Shown: positions 28,037-37,408, counted from the first letter of the stretch. The stretch is DNA of 64,000 nucleotides from Legionella quinlivanii (GCF_003265995.1 NZ_MVJN01000010.1:90093-154092), one strand, 5' to 3'. Numbers and translations: made by a program. The notes: generated from the sequence alone by a model not told the origin.

Positions 28037-29380
28037 TTAGTTACGGGCAACTGCCAGGCCTTTGAGAATAGTCAAGGCAGCATACAGTTGGTAGTCCTCA
28101 TGCAGAAGCGCTTTATCATCTTTGTTAGAGTGTTCAACGCTTTTGGTTTGTTCACTGGTATTAGCCAGATGGCCGCTTAAATCAGCCTCTGAAAACCCGG
28201 TGAAACTGGCTTTATTATCATCTTTTGCCACAGTCACTTCATCGATGACGATATCAGGGGTAATACCCTTGGCCTGAATAGACACACCAGATGGCGTATA
28301 ATAAAGGGCTGTCGTCAGTTTGATTCCACGTTTATCATCTAGCGGCAGGATAGTCTGTACAGAGCCTTTACCGAAGCTTTGTGTGCCGACGATAATTGCG
28401 CGTTTGTTGTCTTTAAGAGCCCCGGCAACAATCTCTGAAGCTGAAGCTGAGCCATTATTGATTAGAACTATCATGGGTGCATTGTTCAAAACATCGCCTG
28501 GATTGGCCAGAGCAGTGAATTTTGAACCCGGTAAGCGCCCTTGTGTGTAGACAATCATTTCCTGCTTGCCATCTTTCGAGGTATCCAGAAACGCATCTGA
28601 TACCTGAATCGCTGAATCCAGCAATCCTCCCGGATTATTTCTGAGATCAAGAATCAGACCTTTCAGATTGCCGCCTGCCTGTTGTTTCAGTTGAGCGATC
28701 GCTTTTTCCATATCATCACCGGTCATTGCCTGAAATTGGGTCAGGCGTATATAACCGTAATTGTCATCAAGGAGTTTACTTTTTACGCTTTTGATAAGAA
28801 TTTTCTCGCGAACCACAGAGAATACCAGTGGTTTACTTTCACCTTTTCTCAGAATAGTCAGGTCGATGGTCGTACCCGCCTTTCCACGCATTAAATCAAC
28901 GGCTTCCTGCAGAGTGATGCCCTGAACGGATTGGTTGCCCAGTTTGATTATATAATCACCGGCTTTGATACCCGCTCGATAGGCTGGTGTATCAACCAGA
29001 GGAGTGACCACTTTCACTACTCCTTCTTCCATTGTGACTTCAATACCCAGACCGCCAAATTCACCGCTGGTTGAAGTTTGCAGATCTTTAAATGCATCTT
29101 CATCAAGATAAGTGGAATGTGGATCCAGACCGCTTAGCATACCTTTAATGGCATTATCAAACAGCTCTTTATCGTCAGTCGGTTTCACATAATATTTTTT
29201 AATCTGGCTTAAGGCATTTGAGAAGCGTTGGACATCCTCCAATGGAATTTTTTTATTACCCTCTGCATTGGTGTTTGTCGCTGTTGCCGAGGCATCAGTT
29301 GCATAGAGTTGAGCTGGAAACAAAAACGCAGTTGTTAATACTGTCGCCAGAGCACCAGAGTAAAACCGTTTGTTGCGCAT
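28037..29380 (-). CDS. ctpA: Carboxy-terminal processing protease (S41 family)
   Basis: A 447-residue periplasmic serine protease. A signal peptide (MRNKRFYSGALATVLTTAFL, cleaved near ALYATDA-type sequence) is followed by the N-terminal helical region and a PDZ domain (about 95-180, GGLGIEVTMEEGVVKVV and AGIKAGDYI). The S41 core follows: NPGGLLDSAIQV, the catalytic Ser in NNGSASASEIVAGAL and the catalytic Lys in SFGKGSVQT. It trims the C-termini of periplasmic or membrane proteins and cell-wall hydrolases. The ATG at 29380 has an AAGGAG 7 bp upstream; a longer frame starting at 29506 would bury the signal peptide. Downstream of envC on the same strand, the usual gpmI-envC-ctp order. Confidence 0.92.
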   Translation of the reverse strand: MRNKRFYSGALATVLTTAFLFPAQLYATDASATATNTNAEGNKKIPLEDVQRFSNALSQIKKYYVKPTDDKELFDNAIKGMLSGLDPHSTYLDEDAFKDLQTSTSGEFGGLGIEVTMEEGVVKVVTPLVDTPAYRAGIKAGDYIIKLGNQSVQGITLQEAVDLMRGKAGTTIDLTILRKGESKPLVFSVVREKILIKSVKSKLLDDNYGYIRLTQFQAMTGDDMEKAIAQLKQQAGGNLKGLILDLRNNPGGLLDSAIQVSDAFLDTSKDGKQEMIVYTQGRLPGSKFTALANPGDVLNNAPMIVLINNGSASASEIVAGALKDNKRAIIVGTQSFGKGSVQTILPLDDKRGIKLTTALYYTPSGVSIQAKGITPDIVIDEVTVAKDDNKASFTGFSEADLSGHLANTSEQTKSVEHSNKDDKALLHEDYQLYAALTILKGLAVARN

Positions 29381-29686
29381 AATGTTCTCCTTGGATAGTG
29401 TGCCACGCATCATGCGGTCACCTTCCGATGTCAAATTACATGAAGCAATATAAATGCCAGAGAGTCTATTAAGAAGAAAAACTTCTATCGGAAATTGCTT
29501 TTGCAATGCCGGTTCGTCTGCTTCAGGCTATTACTTCGAGCATGAATCAACACAGCATACGGGACAGAAAACCGAGAAATCCGTTTATCATAACTGCTTT
29601 CTTAACGATCACAGAATCACCAAGCTGGATTTGACTACTTCTGGCTGATGTTTGTTATTATGTCGATGATTGTCAAATTACACAAA
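29381..29686. other. 306-bp gap between envC and ctpA
   Basis: No coding sequence, repeat or clear terminator. It could hold a promoter for ctpA, but I see no convincing -35/-10 pair on the minus strand. Confidence 0.4.
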
Positions 29687-30805
29687 TCAAGCTAACCATT
29701 CAAGTGGTGGAACAGCTTTGCCACGTTGCCTCACCTCAAAGTATAGACCGTTTTGTTTTATCCCGCCGCTGTGTCCAACGGAGGCAATTTGCTCTCCTTG
29801 CTGTACGGTAGCCCCTTTGCGCTTATATAAAGACTGGTTGTGCGCATACAGGGTCATAAAGCCTTGCCCATGATCAATAATGATTAATAACCCATAGCCA
29901 TTAAGCCAATCGCTAAAGACAATTTTGCCTGAAGAGACGGCACGCACTGGTGTTCCTTCTCCGGCAAAAAATGTCACGCCCTGATTCATCCGTTGAAGAG
30001 AACGGCTTTGAATGGGGCGTGGAAGTTTATGCCGCATCTGGTTAAAGCTTTGTTTAGGTAAGGCGACACTTTTCAAGGCCAGATTCTTTAAAAGACTGGA
30101 GAGATTCTCTTTGTTACGTTCAAACTCTGCCAGTGTATGCTCTTTGCTCTGGATTTCTTTACTCAGTGATTGGATAACTGCTTTATGGTAGTGTTTATCT
30201 TCCTGTAGCTGGGCCTGATGAATATGAAGCCGCTGCTGTAGCTGGCGCTGCTCAGCCAGTTCATCCTGTAAACTTTTCTGATTGGAGGTTAAATTCTTTT
30301 TCGTGTTATCAATGGCGTCGATAATATGTTGCCGTGACTGAACGATGTATTGATAATAGGTGAGCAGGCGACTGATAGAATAGGGTTCATCCTGATTGAT
30401 AATCCATTTAACCGGCTGATAACCCCCTATCTGATAGCGGGTGCGAATATGGCTTGCCAGTTGTTGCTGCTGCTTTATCAGTTGCTGATTCAATTCGCTG
30501 ATATGCTGTTCCAGGCTGACAATTTTTTGTTTCTTGCTGTCGATATCAGTTTGAATGGAGCGCAGCTGTTGAATGGCTTTGTCTATTTGTTTCTCGGTGC
30601 CTGCCAGTTCACGATTCAACAGACCGCGGCGATCATTCGCATTGGCCAGCACTTGTTTGAGACGGTTAATTTGCGTGTCCAGCTGCTTTAATTTGGTTTT
30701 AGTCTGTAGTACAGAGGAGCTATCAGCCGCATAGTTTGCACCTGCCAGGCAAAGGACAAGGGTAAAACCTGAAATATAACATCTGAAATTAGACAGAATC
30801 GGCAT
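29687..30805 (-). CDS. envC: Murein hydrolase activator EnvC (degenerate LytM/M23)
   Basis: A 372-residue periplasmic protein: a signal peptide in residues 1-27, a long coiled coil (about 30-245, rich in Gln, Leu and Lys) and a C-terminal LytM domain (about 275-370). The first LytM zinc motif is altered (QGVTFFAGEGTPV has no His and Asp at the usual GRxHxGxD place) and the second reads TLYAHNQ with no HxH. It should therefore be a catalytically dead activator of AmiA/AmiB-type amidases at the division septum. Its start overlaps the 3' end of gpmI by 17 bp. Confidence 0.88.
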   Translation of the reverse strand: MPILSNFRCYISGFTLVLCLAGANYAADSSSVLQTKTKLKQLDTQINRLKQVLANANDRRGLLNRELAGTEKQIDKAIQQLRSIQTDIDSKKQKIVSLEQHISELNQQLIKQQQQLASHIRTRYQIGGYQPVKWIINQDEPYSISRLLTYYQYIVQSRQHIIDAIDNTKKNLTSNQKSLQDELAEQRQLQQRLHIHQAQLQEDKHYHKAVIQSLSKEIQSKEHTLAEFERNKENLSSLLKNLALKSVALPKQSFNQMRHKLPRPIQSRSLQRMNQGVTFFAGEGTPVRAVSSGKIVFSDWLNGYGLLIIIDHGQGFMTLYAHNQSLYKRKGATVQQGEQIASVGHSGGIKQNGLYFEVRQRGKAVPPLEWLA

Positions 30806-32339
30806 GATCTTCCACCAGAAGGGCTTGTCCTGTCATTTCATCCGGCTTTGATAAATCAAGCAGAGAAAGAATGGTCGGTGCGATATCCACTAAAGTACCC
30901 TGGCTGACTTTAAAATGTCTCCGGGTATTACCCACATAAACAAAGGGGACCATTTCACAGGTATGAGCAGTGTGAGCCTGGCTGGTGTTTTCATCATACA
31001 TTAATTCTGCATTGCCATGGTCCGCGGTGATTAACATGCAACCGTCTTTTCTTTCCAAAGCCTGCCAAACCTCACTCATACAACGGTCAAGGCACTCAAT
31101 TGCTTTCTTCGTGGCGCTAAAATCGCCTGTATGTCCTACCATATCGGCATTGGCATAATTGCAGATGATCACATCATAGGCATCGCTGTTAATCGCATCC
31201 ACCAGGGCATGGGTTAACTGAGGCGCGCTCATCTCCGGTTGTAAATCATAGGTTGCAACAGGTGGAGAGGGGATGAGTATGCGATCCTCATTGGGAAAAA
31301 TCTGTTCTGATCCGCCATTAAAAAAGAAGGTGACATGGGCGTATTTTTCCGTTTCCGCAATTCTCAACTGATTCAATCGATAATCGGCAAGCACTTTTCC
31401 GAGCGTATTGCTTAAAGGAATCGGTGGAAATGCGATTGCGGTGTTTAAGCTTTTTGAGAACTGAGTCATGCTGATAAAGGCAGCCAGTTCTGGTTTCCTA
31501 TGACGAATGAAACCCTCAAATGAGTCGTTAATGAATGCCTCAGTGAGCTGCCTTGCGCGATCGGCACGAAAGTTAAAAAAGAACAGGGCATCCCCATCTT
31601 CGATCGCTTTATGTTCTCCAATCAAAGTCGGCGGAATGAATTCATCCGATTTGCCGTCTGCATAGAAATTCCGGATCGCCTCTTTTGCGCTGTCAAAATG
31701 GTATTGGCTCTTGCCTTGGGTCAGCATATGATAAACCGGTGCTATCCTTTCCCAGCGTTTGTCCCGGTCCATAGCAAAATAACGCCCGCTGATTGAAGCA
31801 ATACGTGCTGCCGGATAACGCTCAAGCTGCTCTTCCAGAGCTTCGATACTGCTTAGGGCACTTTGTGGTGGAGTGTCACGGCCATCTAAAAACAGATGAA
31901 GATACACATCGTAAAATCCAAGCTGATGGCAAATCTTTATAAAGGTAAATAAGTGATTTTGATGACTGTGAACTCCTCCGGGAGATAAAAGTCCCATCAC
32001 ATGCAAGGACTTGCCACTTTCTTTTAATTGCTGAATAGTAGCCAGAAATAATTCGTTTTGCTCGAATTCTCCGGTATCTATGGCATGATTGATGCGGGTT
32101 AAATCCTGATAAATCAGGCGGCCTGCACCAATATGCATATGGCCGACTTCCGAATTGCCCATTTGATCATCGGGTAAACCAACGACATGTCCAGAGGCGT
32201 TTAGCAAGATATGCGGCCGGTGCGCCCACCAGTCATCCCATTGAGGAGTGTCTGCTGCGGCGATTGCGTTGTGGTTCTCGTTGCAGCTGTACCCCCAGCC
32301 ATCAAGAATCATTAATACTAATGGTTTTCTTTGTTGCAT
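30789..32339 (-). CDS. gpmI: 2,3-bisphosphoglycerate-independent phosphoglycerate mutase
   Basis: A 516-residue, dimanganese-dependent glycolytic enzyme that interconverts 3- and 2-phosphoglycerate. Metal-binding LMILDGWGYS (Asp13) and the catalytic phosphoserine in MGNSEVGHMHIGAGR (Ser63) are present, with HSHQNHL, DGRDTPP, GRYFAMDRD, FFNFRADRARQL, NYANADMVGHTG and TADHGNAE. The length is standard. First gene of the gpmI-envC-ctpA cluster and divergent from a rhodanese gene, as in E. coli (gpmI beside yibN). Confidence 0.96.
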   Translation of the reverse strand: MQQRKPLVLMILDGWGYSCNENHNAIAAADTPQWDDWWAHRPHILLNASGHVVGLPDDQMGNSEVGHMHIGAGRLIYQDLTRINHAIDTGEFEQNELFLATIQQLKESGKSLHVMGLLSPGGVHSHQNHLFTFIKICHQLGFYDVYLHLFLDGRDTPPQSALSSIEALEEQLERYPAARIASISGRYFAMDRDKRWERIAPVYHMLTQGKSQYHFDSAKEAIRNFYADGKSDEFIPPTLIGEHKAIEDGDALFFFNFRADRARQLTEAFINDSFEGFIRHRKPELAAFISMTQFSKSLNTAIAFPPIPLSNTLGKVLADYRLNQLRIAETEKYAHVTFFFNGGSEQIFPNEDRILIPSPPVATYDLQPEMSAPQLTHALVDAINSDAYDVIICNYANADMVGHTGDFSATKKAIECLDRCMSEVWQALERKDGCMLITADHGNAELMYDENTSQAHTAHTCEMVPFVYVGNTRRHFKVSQGTLVDIAPTILSLLDLSKPDEMTGQALLVEDHADSV

Positions 32340-32519
32340 GGGGTAACTCCGACAAAATTAGAGAATAATGAAATCTTCCTGAGCAGGAAAGATTAGATCT
32401 CTAAGTATATACTTATCGGACAGGTTTAGGCGAGCATTCGATGTCGATTGCAATGTTTTTTTATTTAAATTAAAAAGGATTAACTTCTATAATAGAGGCA
32501 CTTCTCTTTAAGGATTATT

Positions 32520-32891
32520 ATGAAACAACATTCTCCCGGATTTTTGAAGTTAGTGACAGCGGCAAAGCAACGCATTAAAGAGATTTCTCCGCTCGCTTTG
32601 AAAGAAAAAATGGATAGCAATGAATCTTTTCAGCTCATAGATGTACGCGAAACCAATGAATGGGAAACCGGACACCTTCCAGGAGCTGTCCATCTGGGGA
32701 AAGGAATTATTGAGCGCGATATCGAGAAACAAATTTCAGATTTAAAGACTCCAATTGTCGTGTATTGCAGCGGCGGTTTTCGCTGTGCTCTGGTTGCGGA
32801 TAATCTGCAGGCCATGGGTTATGAGCAGGTGTACTCTCTGGAGAGTGGATCACAGGGTTGGATTGATGCCGGTTTTAATCTGGTCAAATAG
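32520..32891 (+). CDS. Single-domain rhodanese-like sulfurtransferase
   Basis: A 123-residue rhodanese fold: QLIDVRETNEWETGHLPGA (split motif near 39-56), then the active-site loop VVYCSGGFRCA with the sulfur-carrying Cys83. No membrane segment is obvious, unlike E. coli YibN, which has one at its N-terminus. It could supply sulfane sulfur or act in redox chemistry. An AAGGA ribosome-binding site precedes the ATG. The RpiB-like gene follows after 15 bp, suggesting an operon. Confidence 0.88.
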   Translation: MKQHSPGFLKLVTAAKQRIKEISPLALKEKMDSNESFQLIDVRETNEWETGHLPGAVHLGKGIIERDIEKQISDLKTPIVVYCSGGFRCALVADNLQAMGYEQVYSLESGSQGWIDAGFNLVK

Positions 32892-32906
32892 CTGGGAGTT
32901 ATAACG

Positions 32907-33377
32907 ATGAAAATAGCGGTTTGCAGCGATGAGCTTTATCCAGTGAACGATTTTGTAGTTGAGGAGTTGAGAAAGTCAGGATACGAACCGGTGTTATTTG
33001 GCGCTCTGCGATCGCGCAGTAATGCGCCCTGGATTGCCTCAACTGAGGAAGCAGCCCAGGCAATCAGTTCAGGAGACTGCCAGGAAGGTATTTTCTTCTG
33101 CTGGACAGGTACTGGCACCTCAATTGTTGCTAACAAGATTCCTGGCATCAGAGCCGCCTTGTGCACCGATGCTCAAACCGCTGCAGGTTCCCGCATCTGG
33201 AATAGTGCCAATGTCCTTGCATTATCCAATCGCTTGCTGACTCAGGATTTGGCAAAAGAAATTCTTGCCAGCTGGTTTAATACCGCTCTTAATGAAGAGA
33301 GTGAAAAAGCAGCAGCCGAAATCCAGGCTATCGAATCAAATTACAAAAAACACACCCCAGAACAAGCCAATCGCTAA
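32907..33377 (+). CDS. RpiB/LacA/LacB-family sugar-phosphate isomerase, atypical
   Basis: A 156-residue Rossmann-type isomerase-family protein. The core CWTGTGTSIVANKIPGIRAA with Cys65 matches the RpiB pattern CGTGxGxxIxANKxxGIRAA, and SANVLALSNR matches the substrate loop. The N-terminal GSDHAG motif is CSDELY here, and the HN of the usual RxHNDANV is WN, so two expected active-site histidines are missing. Ribose-5-phosphate isomerase activity is therefore doubtful; it may act on another sugar phosphate. Confidence 0.8.
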   Translation: MKIAVCSDELYPVNDFVVEELRKSGYEPVLFGALRSRSNAPWIASTEEAAQAISSGDCQEGIFFCWTGTGTSIVANKIPGIRAALCTDAQTAAGSRIWNSANVLALSNRLLTQDLAKEILASWFNTALNEESEKAAAEIQAIESNYKKHTPEQANR

Positions 33378-33463
33378 AAAAGCGTAAATATTAGTAAATT
33401 AACGCGCACGGTCCTCATCGTGATTTTATAATCCGGCCTGACATTCTAGCCGGAGCGAAACTG

Positions 33464-35611
33464 ATGAGAAAACTTCCCCTGGTCCTGGCGATCAGCAGTC
33501 TTGTTTGTAATCCAGGAGCATTATTTGCAGAGGATGCACAGAATAAGGACATCAGCGAGCTGGTCAGCTTTCTGGTTTCCAAAGATCTTCTGATAAGCAG
33601 CAAGGACGGCCAATCGGTTCCTCTGAGCTACTATACCGGCAACCAGGAAGATATTGACAAATATTTTGGTGATTATATCTGCAAGCCTGCGGATACCTGC
33701 AGTGTTGTGGACAGTTTATACAATGATCCCTACGCTATTCTCGGGCGCGGTCTTCCCCCTCAGCAAGGCGGTGACCTTGACATGGCCCAGGCACAAGCCC
33801 AGCTTGAACGAACCGATATGAAGTATGGAGCGGATATCTACGATGCCGCAACCTGGCAAATTGCACTGGCATTGGCCGCCAAAAATCATTATCTGGAGGC
33901 TGAGCAAGCGAAAACATTGATTGGCAACCAGTTACAGGCGATTATGAACAAGGATAACCGCGCCACCGACAAGCAATTCAAATATGGCTATCAGAGTTCA
34001 ATAAGCGATGCCAGTAAAGCCTTCAGTTTTCGTATGATTGCTACTGATTTCCATAACAAAGATCCCTTCTATAAAGGGAGGTATCAAAAAGAACTCAGCT
34101 GGGATTATGATCCGGAAGAATTGGCTCAAAATGATCCCGATAAACATCCAGCTCAGTTTTTCGAATATGTATCCACCTGGTCTGATTGGAAACCCATTAC
34201 CGGGGAAAACGCCTGGGCCCAGCTAATAGGTCCTTTACAGGCAGAATTACTTCTCAATGATGGCAAAGTAGCTGCCAATTCTCCCGCTTTAATCAATGCA
34301 ATGAATAGTCTAGGCGCTTTTTCTGCGATGCAGGCTGGAATTGGTGCATTTTACTATGCGCCGGGCGGCTCACAAGGAAACCAGGGGCCGATAGCGCAAG
34401 GGGAAATTTCAGTTGAAAATAATTTTTCAGCGCTTGGCGGCCTGCAGATTTTAAAGAAAGTTCTGCAAAACAGCGAACAGACTCCGCAAGTGACCGAGGC
34501 CTTGCAGCAGGTTGATGTCATGCTTAATGGCGGAACCACTGTAAATGGTTATAAAACGCTGGGCTTATTAAGCTTCATCTATAATGGGGCCTATGATCAA
34601 AAGCATGGCATTTTTTATACGCATGGCACAGCACCCATTCCTTCTTCCCTTTCCGACTGGCAACCCGATACTTCTGATTCAGCAGCGGCGATGGCTGTTG
34701 ATATTAACACCTGGGGAATTGCTGCCTTAGGCCCAGAAACCGTTGACAAATGGTTTGGTGATGGAACATCTAAGGCTGTCTGGAATAAAATCAGAGAGCA
34801 GGGAGGTTATTACCAGCAAGGCGAGCTCTGGGGAGTGGGTTACACCCTTCATAATAATTCCGGGGATAATCCTGAAAATATTATGTCGACCGAGTGGACC
34901 GCTGGCGCTATTAATATGGTTCAGTCGCTTATTGATTATTATTCTCAAAAGGGTGAAGACATAAGCCAGTTGCAGGCCGATCTGACCAGCATGCAGCAGG
35001 GAATTAAGCATTTGCGAAACGATCAGTATCTGGCAGCAGGTTTTGACGGCGCAACCCCCAAAGATAATTTCGTAAGTCTCGATAGTCAATCGGGCCAGGC
35101 CTATCTATATGCCAGTAAGCGTTTCGCCATTCCTTTCGGCTGGAATGCCAATACCTTACCCAGCACCACATCCAATGCCTGGGTGATTATGAACTATTTT
35201 AATTACAATCCATTTCAGTATGGCGGCAAATTATCGGGTGAGAATTACGATATCCCTGAAAAAGTCGACATTTCAGGTGGAGCTCAGGAAGATGGCTTGC
35301 CGCAGGCGGTAACCGTTAATTTTAATGCAGGAAACTTAGGGCAGATTACTCAATTAAGTCTAAGTTACAATTTAGATGCTTCCCAGGGAAACTGGATAGC
35401 GGCTGCAACCGTCAATGGACGCACAGGCACCGCCAATCTTCCCGCGGGAGCAAAAGCTTTATCCATTGCATTTAATAACAATGGCTGGGCGGGTGCCTGC
35501 CAGGTGATACCAGCAACAATGATTTGTAAAAACGCGGATTGCAGCAGCGTTTACACGATAAGCACTCAATGGAGTGCCGATGGCAAGGGGGCTTGTGTTT
35601 TAGGGGATTAA
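33464..35611 (+). CDS. Large exported protein, possible glycosidase-like toroid
   Basis: A 715-residue protein with a clear signal peptide (KLPLVLAISSLVCNPGALFA). The body is rich in aromatic residues, Gly and Asn, with repeated helix-loop segments such as YDAATWQIALALAAKN, FSALGGLQILKK, INTWGIAALGPETVDKW and STEWTAGAINMVQSLIDYY. These recall (alpha/alpha)6-barrel glycoside hydrolases. The C-terminal 110 residues look like a beta-sandwich with paired cysteines (GACQV, MICKNADCSSV, GACVLGD). I do not recognise the family; the fold call is inference from pattern only. Export to the periplasm or by type II secretion is likely. A hairpin TCCGGC/GCCGGA and AT-rich TTTTATAAT lie just upstream. Confidence 0.75.
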   Translation: MRKLPLVLAISSLVCNPGALFAEDAQNKDISELVSFLVSKDLLISSKDGQSVPLSYYTGNQEDIDKYFGDYICKPADTCSVVDSLYNDPYAILGRGLPPQQGGDLDMAQAQAQLERTDMKYGADIYDAATWQIALALAAKNHYLEAEQAKTLIGNQLQAIMNKDNRATDKQFKYGYQSSISDASKAFSFRMIATDFHNKDPFYKGRYQKELSWDYDPEELAQNDPDKHPAQFFEYVSTWSDWKPITGENAWAQLIGPLQAELLLNDGKVAANSPALINAMNSLGAFSAMQAGIGAFYYAPGGSQGNQGPIAQGEISVENNFSALGGLQILKKVLQNSEQTPQVTEALQQVDVMLNGGTTVNGYKTLGLLSFIYNGAYDQKHGIFYTHGTAPIPSSLSDWQPDTSDSAAAMAVDINTWGIAALGPETVDKWFGDGTSKAVWNKIREQGGYYQQGELWGVGYTLHNNSGDNPENIMSTEWTAGAINMVQSLIDYYSQKGEDISQLQADLTSMQQGIKHLRNDQYLAAGFDGATPKDNFVSLDSQSGQAYLYASKRFAIPFGWNANTLPSTTSNAWVIMNYFNYNPFQYGGKLSGENYDIPEKVDISGGAQEDGLPQAVTVNFNAGNLGQITQLSLSYNLDASQGNWIAAATVNGRTGTANLPAGAKALSIAFNNNGWAGACQVIPATMICKNADCSSVYTISTQWSADGKGACVLGD

Positions 35612-36321
35612 CGGGCTGGAAGCAAAATATTTTTGTCTACCAGTTCGTTTAACAGTTTTTCGCAAAGAGAAGCCAGCTCTTCTCTTTGCGGGTGATTTTC
35701 CAGATTAAGCGTGCTGCAGGCTGATGCTTTATTCTCTGTCATATGATTTAGCAGGTGATAAACAAAGGCGCTGATTTTCATAAATTCCACCTTGTCACTG
35801 GCGTCTCTCCAGATTATCAGAAAAGAGTCCTCTGGTTGCAGCGGTAAATAATTCTCGCTGATTTGTTCAACCGGGTAGTGGTAATGGTGCATGGCTGCGG
35901 TCGTGCTCAATCGAAAAACACTGTTCAAAGAGGGCACTGCCGTAGCAGGCATTCGTTCCGGTTCATCCACAGCCAGTTCAATCACTAACTCCATCCATTC
36001 ATAATGCGCTAAATCCGCCAGAAAAGGAGGGTGCTTGGAGAGGCTTGCGCTTTCCTGAAGAAAGCGTACAAATTCACCTGGAATTTGATAAAACAAAGGG
36101 GTGGAAACTGGGTGGTTTCGGATGAAATCGCGAATTAGCTCTTCCCAAAGTGAAGCTGAAAGAATGGATTTTAATACAGGAAAACAGGGCTTAATCAAAT
36201 CATTAAAGGTTGAGAATACAAGGTTCTGATAGAGATTTATTCGTGAAGTGTCGGCTAATTTTTCTGAATGGCGCAAAGACCTGGTAAATGTCGTTTGCAG
36301 GATTTTTATTGAATTGTTCAT
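35608..36321 (-). CDS. hvfC: HvfC/DUF2063-family partner of MNIO enzyme
   Basis: A 237-residue protein of the DUF2063 (HvfC/BufC) type: an N-terminal helical domain starting ILQTTFTRSLRH with YQNLVFSTFNDLIKPCFPVLKSIL, then FIRNHPVSTPLFYQIPGEF and FLADLAHYEWMELVIELAV. In MNIO RiPP systems this protein binds the precursor and helps the MNIO enzyme act on it. Its ATG overlaps the stop of hvfB by 4 bp, so the pair is translationally coupled. Its 3' end overlaps the converging exported-protein gene by 4 bp. Confidence 0.88.
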   Translation of the reverse strand: MNNSIKILQTTFTRSLRHSEKLADTSRINLYQNLVFSTFNDLIKPCFPVLKSILSASLWEELIRDFIRNHPVSTPLFYQIPGEFVRFLQESASLSKHPPFLADLAHYEWMELVIELAVDEPERMPATAVPSLNSVFRLSTTAAMHHYHYPVEQISENYLPLQPEDSFLIIWRDASDKVEFMKISAFVYHLLNHMTENKASACSTLNLENHPQREELASLCEKLLNELVDKNILLPAR

Positions 36322-37145
36322 ATATTGCTCTGCAATTGCTGGATTACTTTCGTTTCACGCAGCAATTCAGACCACTCAGGAATATTCTGATCGCGTTCCA
36401 GCAAGGTGGGTATAACGCCTTTCTGCTGATACAGGAACTGTAAAAGCTCCCAGACCTGCGAGCAAACCGGGCTGCCGTGCGTGTCGAGAATTAAATCATT
36501 ATCAATAGATTCATGACCTGCCACATGAACAAGTTGAATTTTATGCGCGGGCAGCTTGGTGATGAACTCTTTTGCCTGATATTGATGGTTGATGCTATTC
36601 ACATAGAGATTGTTGATATCCAGCAAGAGGTCGCAGTCTGCTTCTGCAAGCACCGCGTTAATGAAGTCTATTTCTCCCATCTCCTGAGCAGGGCAGTAGT
36701 AATAGCTTGAATTCTCAAAGGCAATGCGCATTCCCAGATAATCCTGGACAAAGCGAATTCTGGCACTCACATGCTTTACTGCTTCCTCGGTGAAAGGCAA
36801 TGGCAATAGCTCATAAAGATAACCTTGTTCATCACTGCAATAACTCAGATGTTCGGTATATTGCTTTATGTCATACTGTTTAAAAAACAGCATCAGCTGA
36901 TCGAGGAACTGAGTATTGACAGGATTGATGCCGCCAATAGACAGTCCTAAACCATGTGCGCTAAGCGGAAATCGTTCGCGGATTGTGCTTAGTGCACGGG
37001 CACGCCATCCGCCAATTCCCAGCCAGTTTTCGGGGGCCAGTTCGAGGAAATTAAAGGCGATATCTGAGTTATTAATCAATTCCTTTAAAAAGCCGGTCCG
37101 TAATCCTAGCCCCGTACCGGCTATTGGTTTTGAAACGCTTGGCAT
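36318..37145 (-). CDS. hvfB: MNIO-family (DUF692) enzyme HvfB/BufB
   Basis: A 275-residue TIM-barrel enzyme of the multinuclear non-heme iron oxidative family. Recognisable segments are GTGLGLRTGFLKEL, FLELAPENWLG (start of the metal site), LSAHGLGLSIGG, YTEHLSYC, IAFENSSYYY, LLLDINNLYVNS and VHVAGHES, with the metal-ligating His, Asp and Glu in the expected order. MNIO enzymes use iron to convert cysteines of a precursor peptide into oxazolone/thioamide or thiooxazole groups. It starts 18 bp after the stop of the precursor gene. Confidence 0.92.
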   Translation of the reverse strand: MPSVSKPIAGTGLGLRTGFLKELINNSDIAFNFLELAPENWLGIGGWRARALSTIRERFPLSAHGLGLSIGGINPVNTQFLDQLMLFFKQYDIKQYTEHLSYCSDEQGYLYELLPLPFTEEAVKHVSARIRFVQDYLGMRIAFENSSYYYCPAQEMGEIDFINAVLAEADCDLLLDINNLYVNSINHQYQAKEFITKLPAHKIQLVHVAGHESIDNDLILDTHGSPVCSQVWELLQFLYQQKGVIPTLLERDQNIPEWSELLRETKVIQQLQSNI

Positions 37146-37162
37146 GGATCTTCAGCAAATAA

Positions 37163-37408
37163 TTAGTTAGAAGAACCGCATTTACCCGCTCCGCATTTGC
37201 CGGCAGCGCATTTTCCTTCGCCTTTTTTATCGTCTTTTCCATCGGTTTGAGTTTGCGTACTGCTGTCGCTGCTGGGTGTTGAGGTATCAGCAACCAAGGT
37301 ATTTTTATAACCTTGAGGCAATGAAGTAGTCTGGAAGGCATCCGCAAGCGATACTGTTGATGTCAGACCAAGACCTGTTCCCAGAAGGACAGCTATTGTT
37401 TTATTCAT
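37163..37408 (-). CDS. hvfA: HvfA/bufferin-type RiPP precursor peptide
   Basis: An 81-residue precursor. The ATG at 37408, preceded by GGAGC, opens a signal peptide (NKTIAVLLGTGLGLTSTVSLA) with a cleavage site near Ala22. A Ser/Thr/Asp-rich linker and a C-terminal core EGKCAAGKCGAGKCGSSN follow. The three cysteines (67, 72 and 77) are spaced exactly five residues apart in the EGKC/AGKC pattern of bufferin/oxazolin precursors. The MNIO and partner genes follow immediately. Related products chelate copper in the periplasm. A longer frame starting at 37456 lacks support. Confidence 0.92.
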   Translation of the reverse strand: MNKTIAVLLGTGLGLTSTVSLADAFQTTSLPQGYKNTLVADTSTPSSDSSTQTQTDGKDDKKGEGKCAAGKCGAGKCGSSN

